Below are positions 24,753-36,505 of a DNA stretch of 64,000 bases, in pieces (within the stretch, counting starts at the first letter, position 1; each line of letters begins with the position of its first letter). The position numbers were made by a program, and so were the translations under genes. This DNA is from Chamaecyparis obtusa (taxonomy: Eukaryota; Streptophyta; Pinopsida; Cupressales; Cupressaceae). The notes under the pieces were generated by a model that worked only from the letters and a program-made list of their open reading frames with translations, was not told the DNA's origin and searched no databases. The stretch spans positions 2,373,001-2,437,000 of the forward strand of contig BSBK01003256.1 of NCBI GenBank assembly GCA_027943335.1. The letters run 5' to 3'.

Positions 24753-24764
24753 AAAGGGGGAGAT
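24753..24764 (+). other. Polypurine tract of the 8.24-kb element
   Basis: AAAGGGGGAGAT ends one base before the 3' LTR start TGTTATC, the expected site of plus-strand priming. Confidence 0.9.
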
Positions 24765-26023
24765 TGTTATCTCTATTGAGCATTAAAAGTTGTCATTAGT
24801 ATCAAAGGTTATCAAAGATATTGGTCGGTCACTTACATTGAGCAAGTCGGTAACAAGAAACAAGACAGACTAGTCGGTAAAGCATACACACCGAGCACTA
24901 CATAGTTTACCGAGCAACATCATCACCGACACTGACACCAACCGACATCGAGAGATAGTAAACACCGAGCATCAGTATACACCGAGCAGTTTATACAGTG
25001 TTTACCGAGGATCACAGAAAATGGCATAGTAATCTGAAATGGCACATTCTTCTATGCAAATGGTTACAACAGATCAAAAAATGTTTTACCAAGATCGAGG
25101 AACATTTATTGTTATGATATTCATTAAATGCATTGTATATCTTATGTAATAGTTTGATCTAGGTTATTTTTGTATACCATAGATCTTAGGGTTATGATTA
25201 AGTTGTCTAACCTAATTTTGTTAAAGCGGCAAAAGCAGATCGCTATATAAATGTTTGTTTACATCATTTGTGATGTGAACTGATATGAGAACAGATATAT
25301 GAATCAAGGAGAATTTGAAGCACTTGCCTAATTTCAAGTTTATCAGTTGCTAGAACCGAGCGGAACAGAGAATGACAGAACAAAAGTTTATCAGATTAAG
25401 CAGAATCAGAGAAGGCTACCGAGCAGTTCAGAGCAGAGATACATTACAGTTGAGGTGATATTTTATCAGTACTTATAGATTTGTATCAGACAATTGAGTT
25501 GTCAATTTGTAGATAATTGCCTATTGCTTTCTAATAATTGTGATAGAGTTTTTGGATAAATCTCTTAACAGAGTAGACTTAACAGTCTTATGTAAATCTC
25601 TTAACCGAGTACACACTTCATTAGTGCTGTTAAAATCCTATAACTAGGTAGATCTAGCTGATCTAACATGTTACTCCTAACAGGGTAAGATCACCAGAAG
25701 TGATCAAAACTTGTAGCCCTAACAGGCAAACCTTTTCTATCTGCAATAGTGAAGAATTTGTGGGTGTCATCCCCACCGCAGTTTTTACCTTCTAACAAGG
25801 GTTTCTGCGTTACCAAAATACTTGTGTTATGTGATTGCTATTTGATTTCATGTTGTTTACTTTCATAAGTTAAATGGATGATTGATTCATGCAATTAGAT
25901 ACAAGTTATTTTGCAAGGTTATCACTATTTACAGTCATAGATTAGAAAGGTTTACAAGTAAAGTGTTTGAAGGCACTGATTCACCCCTCTCCTCTCAGTA
26001 CCTGATCTCTCCTAATTCCAACA
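24765..26023 (+). repeat. 3' LTR of the 8.24-kb element
   Basis: This 1259-bp copy of the 5' LTR shows scattered substitutions, densest in the first 330 bp. It ends CCAACA at 26023, followed by TATCT. Confidence 0.93.
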
Positions 26024-26840
26024 TATCTATGATTTTGAATATTTTTTTTGATTTTCACAATTTAGAATTAAATATTGAAAATAAATCTCAATATTTAATC
26101 ATCCCTTTCAAAACAACTCAAAAAAATGATTTGTTTCACAATTTGATCATCCTTTCTTTTTTTGATTTTATTGTTTTTTCTCGATTTTTTCAAATATGAA
26201 TTAAGTAAATATTGATAAAAATGAATATTAATTAATTTTAGCTCTAAGTCCAAAAATCATTTTATTTGCACTTTGCCGTTTCTTCTCAATTCTCAAAAGG
26301 TTTGATTAATTAAATATTAAATAAGATTTTAATACTTAATTAATTTTCAATCAAATTCCAAGAGTTGATTTATTTCACTTTGTCTCCCCTTTTCAATTTC
26401 AAGAATTCCTTAATTAAATATTAAATATAAAAATCAATATTCAATTATTTTTCAATGATCAAATTAATAAAACATCAAAATTACTTTATTTCCCACTGCA
26501 ATCAAAATCAATTTTTAAGTTCTCCCCCATGGACATGTTTGAATAAATTTCACCCTTTCGAGAACTTTAGTCATTCCATCACAACCTTTGGATTTGGAAA
26601 TTTCTTATTCCCGTGAGTAGTAGTGTTGAGGAGTGCGTTTTGAACTCTCTGGAGGATTATTTTCATTTTTTGAAAGTTCCATGACTTACTGCAATATGCG
26701 CTTGGGTGCATTTTTGGCCCCTTCGCGGATTATTTCAACTCATTGACTTCTCATTTAGCTTTTTTCTTCAACGACTGTAATTGCAAATCTTTTGGATGCT
26801 CTGCTTGTAAGATCATTCGGTGAGTGTATCAGATCTTACA
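26024..26840. other. Flank of the interrupted host element
   Basis: This AT-rich DNA continues the sequence broken at 17783. It has no ORF. From about 26580 it contains the same CTTGGGTGC/TTCGCGGATTATTTCAAC phrases found in the array at 32010-33950, which places the LINE inside that array. Confidence 0.5.
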
Positions 26841-27496
26841 ACGGCACTCAACATACGTGAAACGAGGGTAGCAGGCGTGAAACGAGGGCAACAGGCGTGA
26901 GGCGTGAAGGCACGCAGGAATGAGGGCGTGTATGCAAGCTGTAGGAACGAGAGCACGAGGGCAGAAACGAGGGTAGTAGGAGTCAACGGACACAGAGATA
27001 AAGACTTTCAGACTGGCTCCACCAGGGAACAAATTTTACAACAAACAATCAAAGCGAATCTCAGAACCCAATACAGGGAACAGGTTGGCCCTACCTCTTC
27101 CTCTTGTGTCTCTTTCAGTCTTCCAACGCATTTTTTTAATCCCATAAACTGGCACATTCAAACTACAAAATACAAACTTCAAACACAAACGGATAACTGC
27201 AAACTGAGAATTGGGCCCTAGTCTCTGTTTGAGTTCTGGTCCCACTAAGAAACATGTAGAGCATTCTGAAACCGAGAATATATTATTCTATTTCCAGAGC
27301 TCAAGGGACCAACAATGACTGTCGTCTGGGCCAAAACTCTTACTTGGGCAACCTAGGATTGACAACAAGAACACCTGGCAACCTTCACCAGGCAGAAACA
27401 CATTGGTTCAGTTTGGAACAACAATCATTGCAAGAAGTTCAGCAAGAGAATGCATGCAACATAAACACTAAGTTCATTTTTGTAAATGAAAAATAG

Positions 27497-28555
27497 TATT
27501 TGGGGATCCTAAAACGGAGGCAAGCTCGGAAGAGAAAACAACTGCAAAAGAAAAAGCTTATCATGATTCTCCCAAGGACAACTAAAACCTTGTCTTTAGG
27601 TGCCTCGACTAACCAGTCAACAGACACAAAGGAGGCAGCAAATGAACATACGCTGCAAGAGAAGATCAAAGTTGACGGGGTTGTCAAAGAGGTGACCAAA
27701 ACGGCAAGTGAGGGGGGACTCCTACAAGAGCTGTACATCCCCTCTTCCTCTCCGCTACTTTGGTCATCGGAACTGTACGTAAATGACCTTATGGACATGA
27801 AACGGAGGATTGAAGCTCTAGAGGCTAAAGGACAGCTAGAGAGTGAAAAACTGCACGAAGTTACAGTAGCAAGCTGGGAATTTGAAAGAGAGAATAAAAG
27901 GTTGAAAAGACAGGTTGTAAGTCTACAATATGACATGGAGAGAGGTCAGCAAGAATTAATCAGCATCAAACAAGATATGGCATGCGGGAAAATTTTGGAG
28001 AAGGATTGCCTTGAACCAACAAAATCAGCATCTTCAATACAACTAGAGGAGGTACAGGCAGCTCTAGCAGATATGATTGTAAGAGAAAATGAACTAAAAG
28101 AACAAATTAAGGAGGTTAAATCGTGGGCTCAAGTGGTAAACGAAACATCACCTGGGCATACGGTAACAATTGAAAAACAAATCAAGAAACAGATTCAAGA
28201 GGAAAAAGACAAAAATGAGAAAGCAGTAAACATCATCATTAAAGGTTTGAAAGATTATGGGGACTGTGAAAAAACAGATATTTTGGTACGAGACTTCCTC
28301 AAGGACAAGCTGAATTGGACAGGGCCTATAAGGCAAGCAAAAAGGATTGGCAGAAGTCTGGGAATAGGGAAAGACAGACATATGAGGATTATCCTAGGCA
28401 GCATAGAGGACAAGAATGCAATTATGAAGAATAGAGGGTCACTCAGTGGCACCCAAATATATTTAGATGATGATTTAACATTTTTTCAGCAAGAAGAGAG
28501 GAGGAAAGAATGGGAGAAAGTAAAATCAGCAAGAGCTGCAGGCAAAGGGGCATAG
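27497..28555 (+). CDS. LINE ORF1, nucleic-acid-binding protein
   Basis: LINE ORF1 proteins bind element RNA and form multimers. The frame is open from 27497 to 28555; the first in-frame ATG is at about 27569, so the usable protein is about 330 residues. The middle (27790-28120) is a long charged heptad region, a likely coiled coil. The C-terminal third has an RRM-like block (VNIIIKGLKDYG, then LVRDFLKDKL, then AKRIGRS, MRIILGSIEDKNAIMK). It ends with a basic helix (EERRKEWEKVK). It is the only long undamaged frame in the LINE. ORF2 begins about 80 bp downstream. Confidence 0.75.
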   Translation, partial: YLGILKRRQARKRKQLQKKKLIMILPRTTKTLSLGASTNQSTDTKEAANEHTLQEKIKVDGVVKEVTKTASEGGLLQELYIPSSSPLLWSSELYVNDLMDMKRRIEALEAKGQLESEKLHEVTVASWEFERENKRLKRQVVSLQYDMERGQQELISIKQDMACGKILEKDCLEPTKSASSIQLEEVQAALADMIVRENELKEQIKEVKSWAQVVNETSPGHTVTIEKQIKKQIQEEKDKNEKAVNIIIKGLKDYGDCEKTDILVRDFLKDKLNWTGPIRQAKRIGRSLGIGKDRHMRIILGSIEDKNAIMKNRGSLSGTQIYLDDDLTFFQQEERRKEWEKVKSARAAGKGA

Positions 28556-28636
28556 CTGAAAAATGGTAAAGCTCAGATCGAGGATAGACTAGTGACACAA
28601 AAATAGGAACTTGGGGCCCCACGAGTGTATCTAAAC

Positions 28637-29671
28637 ATGGTGAGTTGGAATTGTAGGGGTTATCCATGGAGAAGAGGACCAGGGTTGGGGCCCATAGCCG
28701 AGGGACAAGATATTATTTGTCTCGTGGAAACACATGAACATGAAGGATGTAGAATTCTAGAATTTGAGGGATACAAAATTTTTTTTGTGTGGAATGAAGA
28801 GACAGAAATAGGTAAGGGTCATGGCGGGATCACAATTTTAATAAAAGAAACTTGGGACAAAAATGTAAAGGTGGAGAAAGAAGACTCAAACAAACAATTT
28901 ATATGGCTGAAAATCGAGGACAGCAAGGAGATCACATGGCTGGCTGCATGTTACTTCGCGCCTAAAAGCTCAAAATTCTACAAGAAGAGAAATTTAGATA
29001 ACGAAGATCCTTTTGGAGCATTAAAGAGAGACATCTTAGCTTTTAGTTTTACAGGAAACACGATCGTAATAGGAGATTTCAATGCTAGGACAGCAGGTAA
29101 CCAAGCTATTCCGCTAGGCAGGGATCCAGTAGAGGACAATAATCCTTTGTGGCTAAAGGAAGGCGAGGATAGTTCTAGTCAAAGAATTTCACAAGATACG
29201 AGGGGATGTGTGTCACACTTCGAGGTAGAGTTGTTGGGTATGTGTAGCCTTCACGGGCTGGTTATTTGCAATGGCATGAAATATTGGCCAAGATCTAGTG
29301 GAATCACTTGTAAAACGTACAATGGGCAAAGTGTGGTAGACTATGTGATATGCTCTCAATTGGCCACTCACAAATTAGCTGATTTTAGGATAGAAAGCTG
29401 CCCTATAGGATTAAACTCAGACCACATGCCTCTATTTATTAAATACGATGTTAGAGCAAGAAGTTCCGAAGATGGGCAGATCCATGAAGGTAAAACAAAA
29501 GAGCATAAACTTGGTAAAATCCTCATAAATTGTGAGAACAAGGAGATATTTCACCAGGCCCTTGAACAACAGATGCAAATAAGTGGGTACAACAGTAATT
29601 CCAGGGACAGCAAGGAAGAGAATGAGCAGTTAAACAGCAGCAAGGTGGTCCCCTTGTTCAGAATGCCTTAA
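28637..29671 (+). pseudogene. LINE ORF2, endonuclease domain
   Basis: The N-terminal part of the LINE pol is an apurinic/apyrimidinic-like endonuclease that nicks target DNA. From the ATG at 28637: SWNCRG, LVETHEHEG (catalytic Glu), an ACYFAP segment, GDFNART near 29080, VVDYVICS and SDHMPLF near 29420, so the main catalytic motifs are present. The frame is open to 29671 and then shifts; the following linker continues in another frame. Joined in life to the reverse transcriptase that follows. Confidence 0.85.
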
Positions 29672-31325
29672 AGGGATGTAAGAGGTCAAAACCGAGGAGG
29701 AGCATCTCAAACACCTTTCCAACTAACCCATGGTATGACGAAGAATGCAAGGCAGCACAACGATCTCTTAAAGGGAGAAACGAAAGCAAAGAAAACATAA
29801 AGGCCTACAAGCACTTAATAAAATTAAAAAAGGACAGCTATGTGATCACCAGAAGAAAAGAGCTAAACTTGTTAGGGAAACACAATCCTAAGGGTTTTTG
29901 GAAAGAGTTACAGTAGGCTAGAAAACAGGTGGAAAACAACATTACAGACACTCAATGGTAAGATTATGCAAAGCAATTATATGAGAGACCAAATGAAGAG
30001 ACTCCACCTAATATACCTAATAATAACACAGAGTTATTTTCTATTGAGGACATTAAAATAGGTATAAAGAGGCTTGCAAGTGGAAAAGCCTAGGATATTG
30101 ATGTTTGCAAGAAGAATTTTTAAAGTGGGGGGTAGATCTCTTGGCCCCACACGTCAAGAATATTTTCAACAAGGTCACACAGGGCTGCTTCCCTATTGAT
30201 TGGACTACTAGTGTGGTTATCCCCCTTCACAAGGGTGGGGACATCAACAATCCCTCCAATTACTGAACCATAATGGTGAACCCTCTGTTGGGCAAGCTCT
30301 TTGGGAGTATGTTAGACCGTAGAATTAGTGATTGGGCAGAAAAAGAGAAGAAAAGGGCAAAAGGTCAGGCTGGGTTCAGACCAAAACATTCCACCATTGA
30401 TCATTGTATCACACTAAGACACCTCATTGAGAGTGTGTGGGAAAAGCAAGGGGAAGATGCCTTTTGCTGTTTTGTGGATTTTAAGAAGGCTTTTGACATT
30501 GTTCCTAGGGATAAACTATGGCGTAGAATGGAAGAATTGGAGGTACCAAAAGAGTACAGGGCTACTGTTCATAAACTGTACGAATGGGTTCAAGCAAAAA
30601 TCAGAACTAAAGAGGGCATATCAGAATGTTTTGGGAGTGACATTGGGGTCAAATAGGGGTGCCCTTTGTCGCCTACTCTCTTTGGCCTATACATTGATAA
30701 ATTGGAAGAGTGGCTAAACAAAGCTAATGGGGGAGGTGTGCAGTTGTCATGTTATGTGATAAAGTTACTCCTCTATGCTAATGACCTTATACTAATTGCA
30801 AAGAGTGCACAAGATTTGAGAGAGCATTTGAAGAATCTTGAATCCTTTTGCTCGGAGGTTGGGATGGAAGTCAATATTTCTAAAACTAAAATCATGATCT
30901 CCTTGAAAAAGAAAAAACAGCAACACACTTTCATATTCAAGGGCAGCCCGTTAGAGATGGTGGAGGAGTACAAATATCTCGGAATTGACTTCCATTCTAG
31001 ACTAAGTTGGGAGACATGCAGGTCAAAACGGATCCAAGGGGGATGGAAGGCCTCCTACCTTCTTCAAAATAGATGCAGGAAAGCAAAACTTTGGGATTGG
31101 AAAACTAGGAAGACCCTCTTTGGTCTTTTAGTGGTCCCGATTATTCTTTATGGATGCGAAGTTTGGGGGAGCAGCGTATCAAATCATAAATGGAGACAAA
31201 TAGAAAGAATCCAGAAACATCTCATCACTACTAACCTCAAGGTCAAAGCAACGGTCCCTTACGAGTCCTTTTGGCGGAGGTGGGTATGTTCCCAGTCGAG
31301 GCCTTGGCAATTATCTGACTATTAG
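29672..31325 (+). pseudogene. LINE ORF2, reverse transcriptase
   Basis: This would prime reverse transcription at the nicked target. The linker (29700-30110) and finger/palm blocks are readable: TSVVIPLHKGG, TIMVNPLLGKLF, KGQAGFRPKHST, CFVDFKKAFDIVPR, GCPLSPTLFGLYID, then LLYANDLILIA near 30770 and EYKYLGIDF. The YADD box reads YAND, so a catalytic Asp is lost. Stops include TAG at 30090 and 30654 and TGA at 30264, each explained by one C-to-T change from Gln or Arg. A frameshift lies near 30115. Confidence 0.9.
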
Positions 31326-31339
31326 GTTATCTGAAAAAA

Positions 31340-31890
31340 GTGGGAAGCATGGATAAGCATCGCTGGCCTAAATTGGTGGTTGAAGAGGAGTTAGCACGTA
31401 TGAAAAGAACGTGGAAGAAATAAAATAGCAAATGGTTGAGCAAATGGAACATCACCATCCAGGAGTGTCCAAACACCAATCCGGAAATAAAGAAATGGGT
31501 GTTAGAAAAATTCAGAACTGCCATGTGGACGAATCTGATAGGAAGAAAAAAGGCCTACTATGTTAAGGAATTTAATCACACATGGGATCATGGGGATAAA
31601 GCTTATTTAGGGTCCACAATTAAAGGAAAGACCAAGATTCTAATTGCTCAGTTAAGGACTAGCTCCCACCATTTACGATGTGAAATTGGTAGATGGATGG
31701 TCCCTAAAGAAAGGTGGGAAGAGAGAATTTGTGCTTTCTGCAACAAGGGAGTGGTGGAAACAGAATGGCATTTTATTAAGGAATGTGGGGCGTATGAGGA
31801 TATTTGCAGCAAGTATAGGGAGGGCCTGTAGGTGAGCAGCATGAAGGAACTTTTTGAAGAGGCAAGATTACACAAGACAACAAGCTTCCT
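31340..31890 (+). pseudogene. LINE ORF2, C-terminal CCHC region
   Basis: The end of the LINE polyprotein follows a frame change near 31320. It includes KWVLEKFRTAMW, a TKILIAQLRTSSHHLRCEIGRW-like block cut here for length, and a terminal zinc motif (CAFCNKGVVETEWHF, then KEC) near 31733-31790. A TAA near 31420 and a TAG at 31829-31831 interrupt it; the frame then continues to SFLIRIHNKR near 31900. Confidence 0.75.
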
Positions 31891-32009
31891 AATCCGGATC
31901 CACAACAAAAGGAATAGTTTGGAGAAATCGCAGCAGGATACCTAACTTGCTTTTGGTCCCTTAGACCGGCGGTCTCGTGGATGTCATTAAAAACATTTCA
32001 TTTCATTTC

Positions 32010-33950
32010 TCCTCCACTCGCATTAAATCGCGCTCCGATTGTTTGGGGTTCCATGGTGGATTTTGTTCTACTTTGGGAATTCCCCGACTTAAAACCACGC
32101 TGGGCGTGTTTTCTCTTTCATGTCGGACTTTTCTGTGTGGTAATATCCTTCACCATTTCCTGTTGGGTATGAAATTGCGTTGGGCGTGGATAGAAGACAT
32201 CTGCATACTCTTCTTTCACCTTATGTTCTTTGACATGGAGTATTTTGTGCTGAGGATTTGAACTAACGTTTTGCTATTGAGCGCGTTCAAGGAGATGTGC
32301 CAGAGAAACTTTCCTTAATATCATTCCTTTGTTTTATGCAAAACGCGTTGGGGCTATTTCTTTCTTTTCACATCTTACTTAACTATGCTAGAATTGCACT
32401 GGGCTCGAGTAGGGCATTTCGATGGACCTTTCTACCTTGCAAAAATTCCTTGACAACGTGTTTTGTGCTGGGCGTGTTCTCCCCTTCACTTAGCAGACAC
32501 TCCATTTCTTGGTATTGAATCATCTCTTCCACAATTCCTTTGACTTGGCGAAATTCCCTTTTCCATCGTGATAATGCATTTTGGGCGTGAATGTAGCACT
32601 TTAGTGAGTTTTATTGCCGATTACGATTCTTGGAGCACAGTTTGGGAATCTTCTTGCATATTCTTTCCATTGGCCAGGCTTCAATGTTCCTTGACTTCAA
32701 ATGATATGCGTTGGGTATGCAAGGAGTTTTGCCATTAATGTTTCCTTCCTCTGTATCGTGCCTCCCTTTGGTGACAGCGAATATTGTCTTTACTCTTTCA
32801 TTCACCACACTGCGCTCAATGGTTTTGGGCCTCCACGGTTGACGCTACTTGTCTTTAGCCGAAGACTATTTCTATTCTCTGCAATGTTCATCAGTGTGTT
32901 TGATCGATTGCAAATGCTTATAGCAGATATTTGTAGTCCACCTTCACATATGGATATCACTGTTGTGACAAGTCTACATGCTTGTATTGATCTCCGCATG
33001 AATGTTAAGTCTGAATTGTCAAGTTGTTGTTGATGAGTATGTGACCTCCCGTGTATGAGGCAGATGTAAGGTTCGGGTACAATACTTATCGCCTTTAATT
33101 GAAGTCAATGATGTTAATATCACACTTTTGCGATGGATGTCAAGTTTGACAATAAACACGAAGATTGGATTGGTCCTTGATCCTTCTTTTTTGCTGTTTC
33201 GTGTCTTCATTCAGTTCACCCTTGGCATGTTTTATCCTTCACGGTGGATTATTATTCACGCAAACCCTTTCCTTTACTTTCGTGAAGGGATCACGTGTGG
33301 ATTGACCCATACCATGGATGCTTTTCATTTTAAAACATTCCTTACGGTGGATGTTTTCTTTCACTTCCTTCATTGACTATGAGCTTGGAGTGCGTTTAGG
33401 AGTCATTCGTGGAATGCTCTTTTTGTGTTTCCTTGACTATCACTTAGTCGCGCCGGAGCACGATTTAAGCCCCGTTGCGGATTGTTTCAACTTGGAAATT
33501 CCTTGATCTAGTGAAAAATGCCCTCAGGCGCGATCCTGGGTCAGTGTCAGATTTTCAACCGCTTCAAGCTTCCTCTCTTGGGCGTGAATTAGATTGGGTA
33601 AGAGGTTTCTAGCTTTGACGAATTTTAGCATTTCCATTTAATTCAAACCTATGCACACTTGGAAAGATCTCATGACTTACCTGATTTTTTAAAACTTTGG
33701 GGCCATCTCAACTTATAAACCACTTTCAAAAGATTTCTTAACTTTGAGTTTCTCAAGGGTATTTCTAGACTTGGCGAGATTTCTTGTCCTTTTGTGCATT
33801 TCACTATTAGTTGCTTCATTTTGCTTATTCATTCGAATTGGGTGTTTCCCAAATTGTTTTACCTTTGAAAGGATTCAAAACCTAAATCTCCACTTGATAG
33901 GGAACACCTCAAAATTGAGACTTTGAATGACAGCGAACACAATTTAACCC
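32010..33950. repeat. Array of degenerate repeats around TTGGGCGTG
   Basis: A loosely repeated unit of about 80-110 bp contains phrases such as TTCCTTGACTTGGCGAAATT, TCATCGTG and GCGTTGGGCGTGxAT. Clear occurrences lie near 32095, 32175, 32340, 32390, 32470, 32585, 32705, 33400, 33460, 33525 and 33575. The same phrases appear left of the LINE (26660-26720). The frames inside are not conserved between units and I call no gene. Tandem repeats of this kind occur in leaders or spacers of large gypsy elements; here they probably belong to the minus-strand host element. Confidence 0.55.
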
Positions 33951-34099
33951 GAGACTTGGTCATTTCTCAAATGGATCATAGGGGACTTTGGAGATGAAAC
34001 TCAAAGCTACCGAGACAATGCAAAACAAAAGGGCCAAGCAAGCGAAAAGATAGGGGTCCCATCGCTGATGGGTGATGTGTGAGATGGTCAAAACATTAC

Positions 34100-34900
34100 A
34101 CTTCAATGCTTTTTGTTTTAATGCAATGCCTATGTTAATGTAAGGATTGCATTATCATCTATTCATTTGATGGTATAATCATAATGTTCTTGAGTAATGT
34201 AGATTGCTATATTGGGAAAGGTCGATTTCATGTTTTATTATTGTATAGGAGTTACTTGGCACTAAAATAGTAGAATATTTTTGGTAAAAGCTGGTTGCCA
34301 AAGAAAACTTAAGTGATGGTTATGGAGTTTTATTATAAATAATTAAATAGGAATTTCCTTCATGTTTTGAAGGTAATTTTTGCTTTTAGATGAGTTTTGG
34401 TGCTATGCCATAAGATTTCTCCTTTGTGTCCTGAGACTGGACATGATTATAAGGTGAGTTAACTTGTCCATAAGCTATATTTGGCAATGCTACTTTTAAG
34501 GAGAAGGTGAGGCCCTAGGTGGGTTGGTATCTGTAAATTAACTGGTATGTTTTTGGGAGTATCACCCTTTGGTTTCATTTTGCCAACCACTTATTTATTG
34601 GTGTAATACAATATTGTTTTGTTTTTTAGGTGACACATGAACTCTTCATATACAAGTGTTTTTTAATTTTTTTTATTAATCAACCAAAAATTTATAGAAG
34701 TACTTTTGAATATTTTGGTCTTATCCTTTAATGTCACCGAAATAATTAAATAGTTCAATTAAAATTAATTGTTTGTATGGCCCCGAACTTCATAATATCT
34801 TTTTGGGCCCCTTTTATTAATTAGTTGTTATAAATTATTTGGTGTCGGCTCATTTGTAACCCTTCAGAAAACTTCTTAGAGCCCATTTATAAAGTTGAGC
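34100..34900. other. AT-rich stretch, no gene seen
   Basis: No recognisable ORF or repeat. It separates the repeat array from an LTR-like promoter region. Confidence 0.4.
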
Positions 34901-35430
34901 TTGGCATAGTTGTAGGCATGGTGAATTTTATATTTTCTTTTTATCTGCGAATTCCAGTTGGAGTTTTGCACTGGTGCAGTTTCGGAGGTGCAAGATCCTC
35001 CCTATTTTGTAATTGCAGTTTTGGTGGTTAGCGGCCACCCTAGTTTGCTGTTAGAGATATCATTTCTGATATTTCACTTTGTACTTCATTGTCTGATGCA
35101 GGAGCATCCTTGGGCAGTTGGCAATCTTGTATCAACCAAAAATATGTTAGAGTTGGGTTTTGGCTTTCAATATTTGAAGTGGCGATCTCGGTTGGAGACC
35201 TGAGATTCTCGGTCATTTGGTGGTAGTTCCCGGTTGGAAGATGTGTTGCTTCATCGACAGACTCGGTGACTGAGTGTGGATGTTACTCTACCGAATGAGC
35301 TCGGTGGATGAGTTTGTTCTCGGTAACTGCTTTGGGGTTCTCGGTGAAATTTTCCTGTTTTGGTTGTTGGTGAAATGAGTCGACTGTTGTTTTATGATTT
35401 CTAATTTGTAAGGCCAACTTGTGGCCATGC

Positions 35431-35440
35431 TATATAAAAG
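35431..35440 (+). promoter_or_regulatory. TATA box of an LTR-like region
   Basis: TATATAAAAG is preceded by several CTCGGT/GACTCGGTG motifs (35190-35350). It is followed by a leader with GGAGGTAG and, 250 bp on, GTAATCGGGAAGGCTTTACAA and ATGAAATGAATAG, which resembles an R/polyadenylation zone. This is consistent with U3-R-U5 of a plus-strand LTR, but no termini or partner were found. Confidence 0.45.
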
Positions 35441-36075
35441 GAGGGTATGGGTAGCATAGGGAAAAAAAAGGAGGTAGTTGGGAAAGTGTGGAGTTTAGAA
35501 GTTAGTGGCTAAGTGTTGGCTTAGGAAACAAGAATCTTGCTCGATGGCTTGCGAGCTCGAGTGTAGATCTGTCTTGGAGTTTCTACCAGATTGCTGTTGG
35601 GATACAAATCTGGGCTAGCTAGGGAGTAGTTGGATCTTGTGAGATCTTGTTGTATTTGTTGGTGTATTGGCTGTAATCGGGAAGGCTTTACAACCCAGCA
35701 TGTTGCATGTAATTGGCATTTGATGAAATGAATAGTTGAATTTTTGTTATATCTTGTTTTGTTGTACTTCCGCTGTGATTGTTTAGCAGCTTGGGTGGAT
35801 AGTCTGTTTTTAGACCCTCCAACTATAGGGTGTTATGTCATTGTTAGATTGATGAAATCAAAGATATTATTTGAATACAATTACTCTAGTGGCAACAACT
35901 CATTTATTCCTGTGTTAATCCATTGCTCCATTTATTATTGGCTATACTATTTTGTGCTACCGCGATACTTTGACGGAGATCAAACTGCCGCACTGCAAAG
36001 TCTGTCAAATCTAAGCATGCTGAAGCGACCGGTCATAGCTTAGCTGTACAGTGAGGGGGCTGAAGATAGTACTGT

Positions 36076-36140
36076 ACGGAGGTGATGGGTGAACCACACG
36101 TAGGTGACGGGTGAACTGCACGGAGGTGACACGTGACTTG
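36076..36140 (+). repeat. Short tandem repeats, ACGGAGGTGACGGGTGAACC type
   Basis: Three imperfect units of about 20-27 bp, each with GGAGGTGA or TAGGTGA followed by CGGGTGAACYGCAC or a variant, lie in tandem. Confidence 0.6.
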
Positions 36141-36505
36141 GTACAGGTGCAATTCATCATCGCATGTGTGGGGTTGTTGGTGAAGGAGTCCCGTCTGGGT
36201 GCTGTACGCTATTGGTACATTACATATCTACCTTTTTCTATTTTGCTTCAAGATCTTTTATTGCCATATTTAGTACAGTTGTGTCTGTATTATTATGAAA
36301 GGATGTGGAAATCTTTGTAATCAACTTAGTGGGCCAATTTCTTGTTTTGTGCAGTTTTGTTGCAGTTGAAATCTGGATTTGAGTGCATCCATGGCAATGC
36401 ATGGATGGAGTTTTCAGTGGCTAATATATTTGGATAGTGTTAGAGAAAGTGTGGCTTTGAGAGAAGTTGATTGTGGCCAAGGAAGAAGACAGTTTGCTAT
36501 TGACC

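Larger units (their letters stand above)
17784..26023 (+). mobile_element. Complete 8.24-kb LTR retrotransposon without pol
   Basis: Two direct LTRs (17784-19039 and 24765-26023) begin TGTTATCT and end CCAACA. A Met-type PBS follows the 5' LTR after two bases, and an AAAGGGGGAGAT polypurine tract abuts the 3' LTR. The flanks are TATCC and TATCT, a 5-bp TSD with one mismatch. The internal region carries a coiled-coil/zinc-knuckle ORF and a large ORF with its own TATA box. I see no protease, integrase, RT or RNase H, so it must depend on another element. The LTRs are roughly 97% identical by eye. It inserted upstream of the minus-strand ORF, splitting an older element. Confidence 0.92.
26840..32010 (+). 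mobile_element. LINE (non-LTR retrotransposon), near full length
   Basis: In order: a GC-richer leader with GCGTGAAACGAGGG phrases (26850-26990), ORF1, an apurinic-type endonuclease, reverse transcriptase, a C-terminal CCHC region and a short CATTTCATTTCATTT tail near 31990-32008. The order matches plant LINEs of the endonuclease-bearing kind. The 5' end is estimated from where the flanking repeat sequence stops. I could not identify a target-site duplication. Confidence 0.85.

Noticed and set aside
27439..27936. Minus-strand open frame opposite LINE ORF1
   Set aside because: Shadow of the ORF1 coding frame; Ser/Leu-rich composition is as expected from the antisense of a charged coiled coil.
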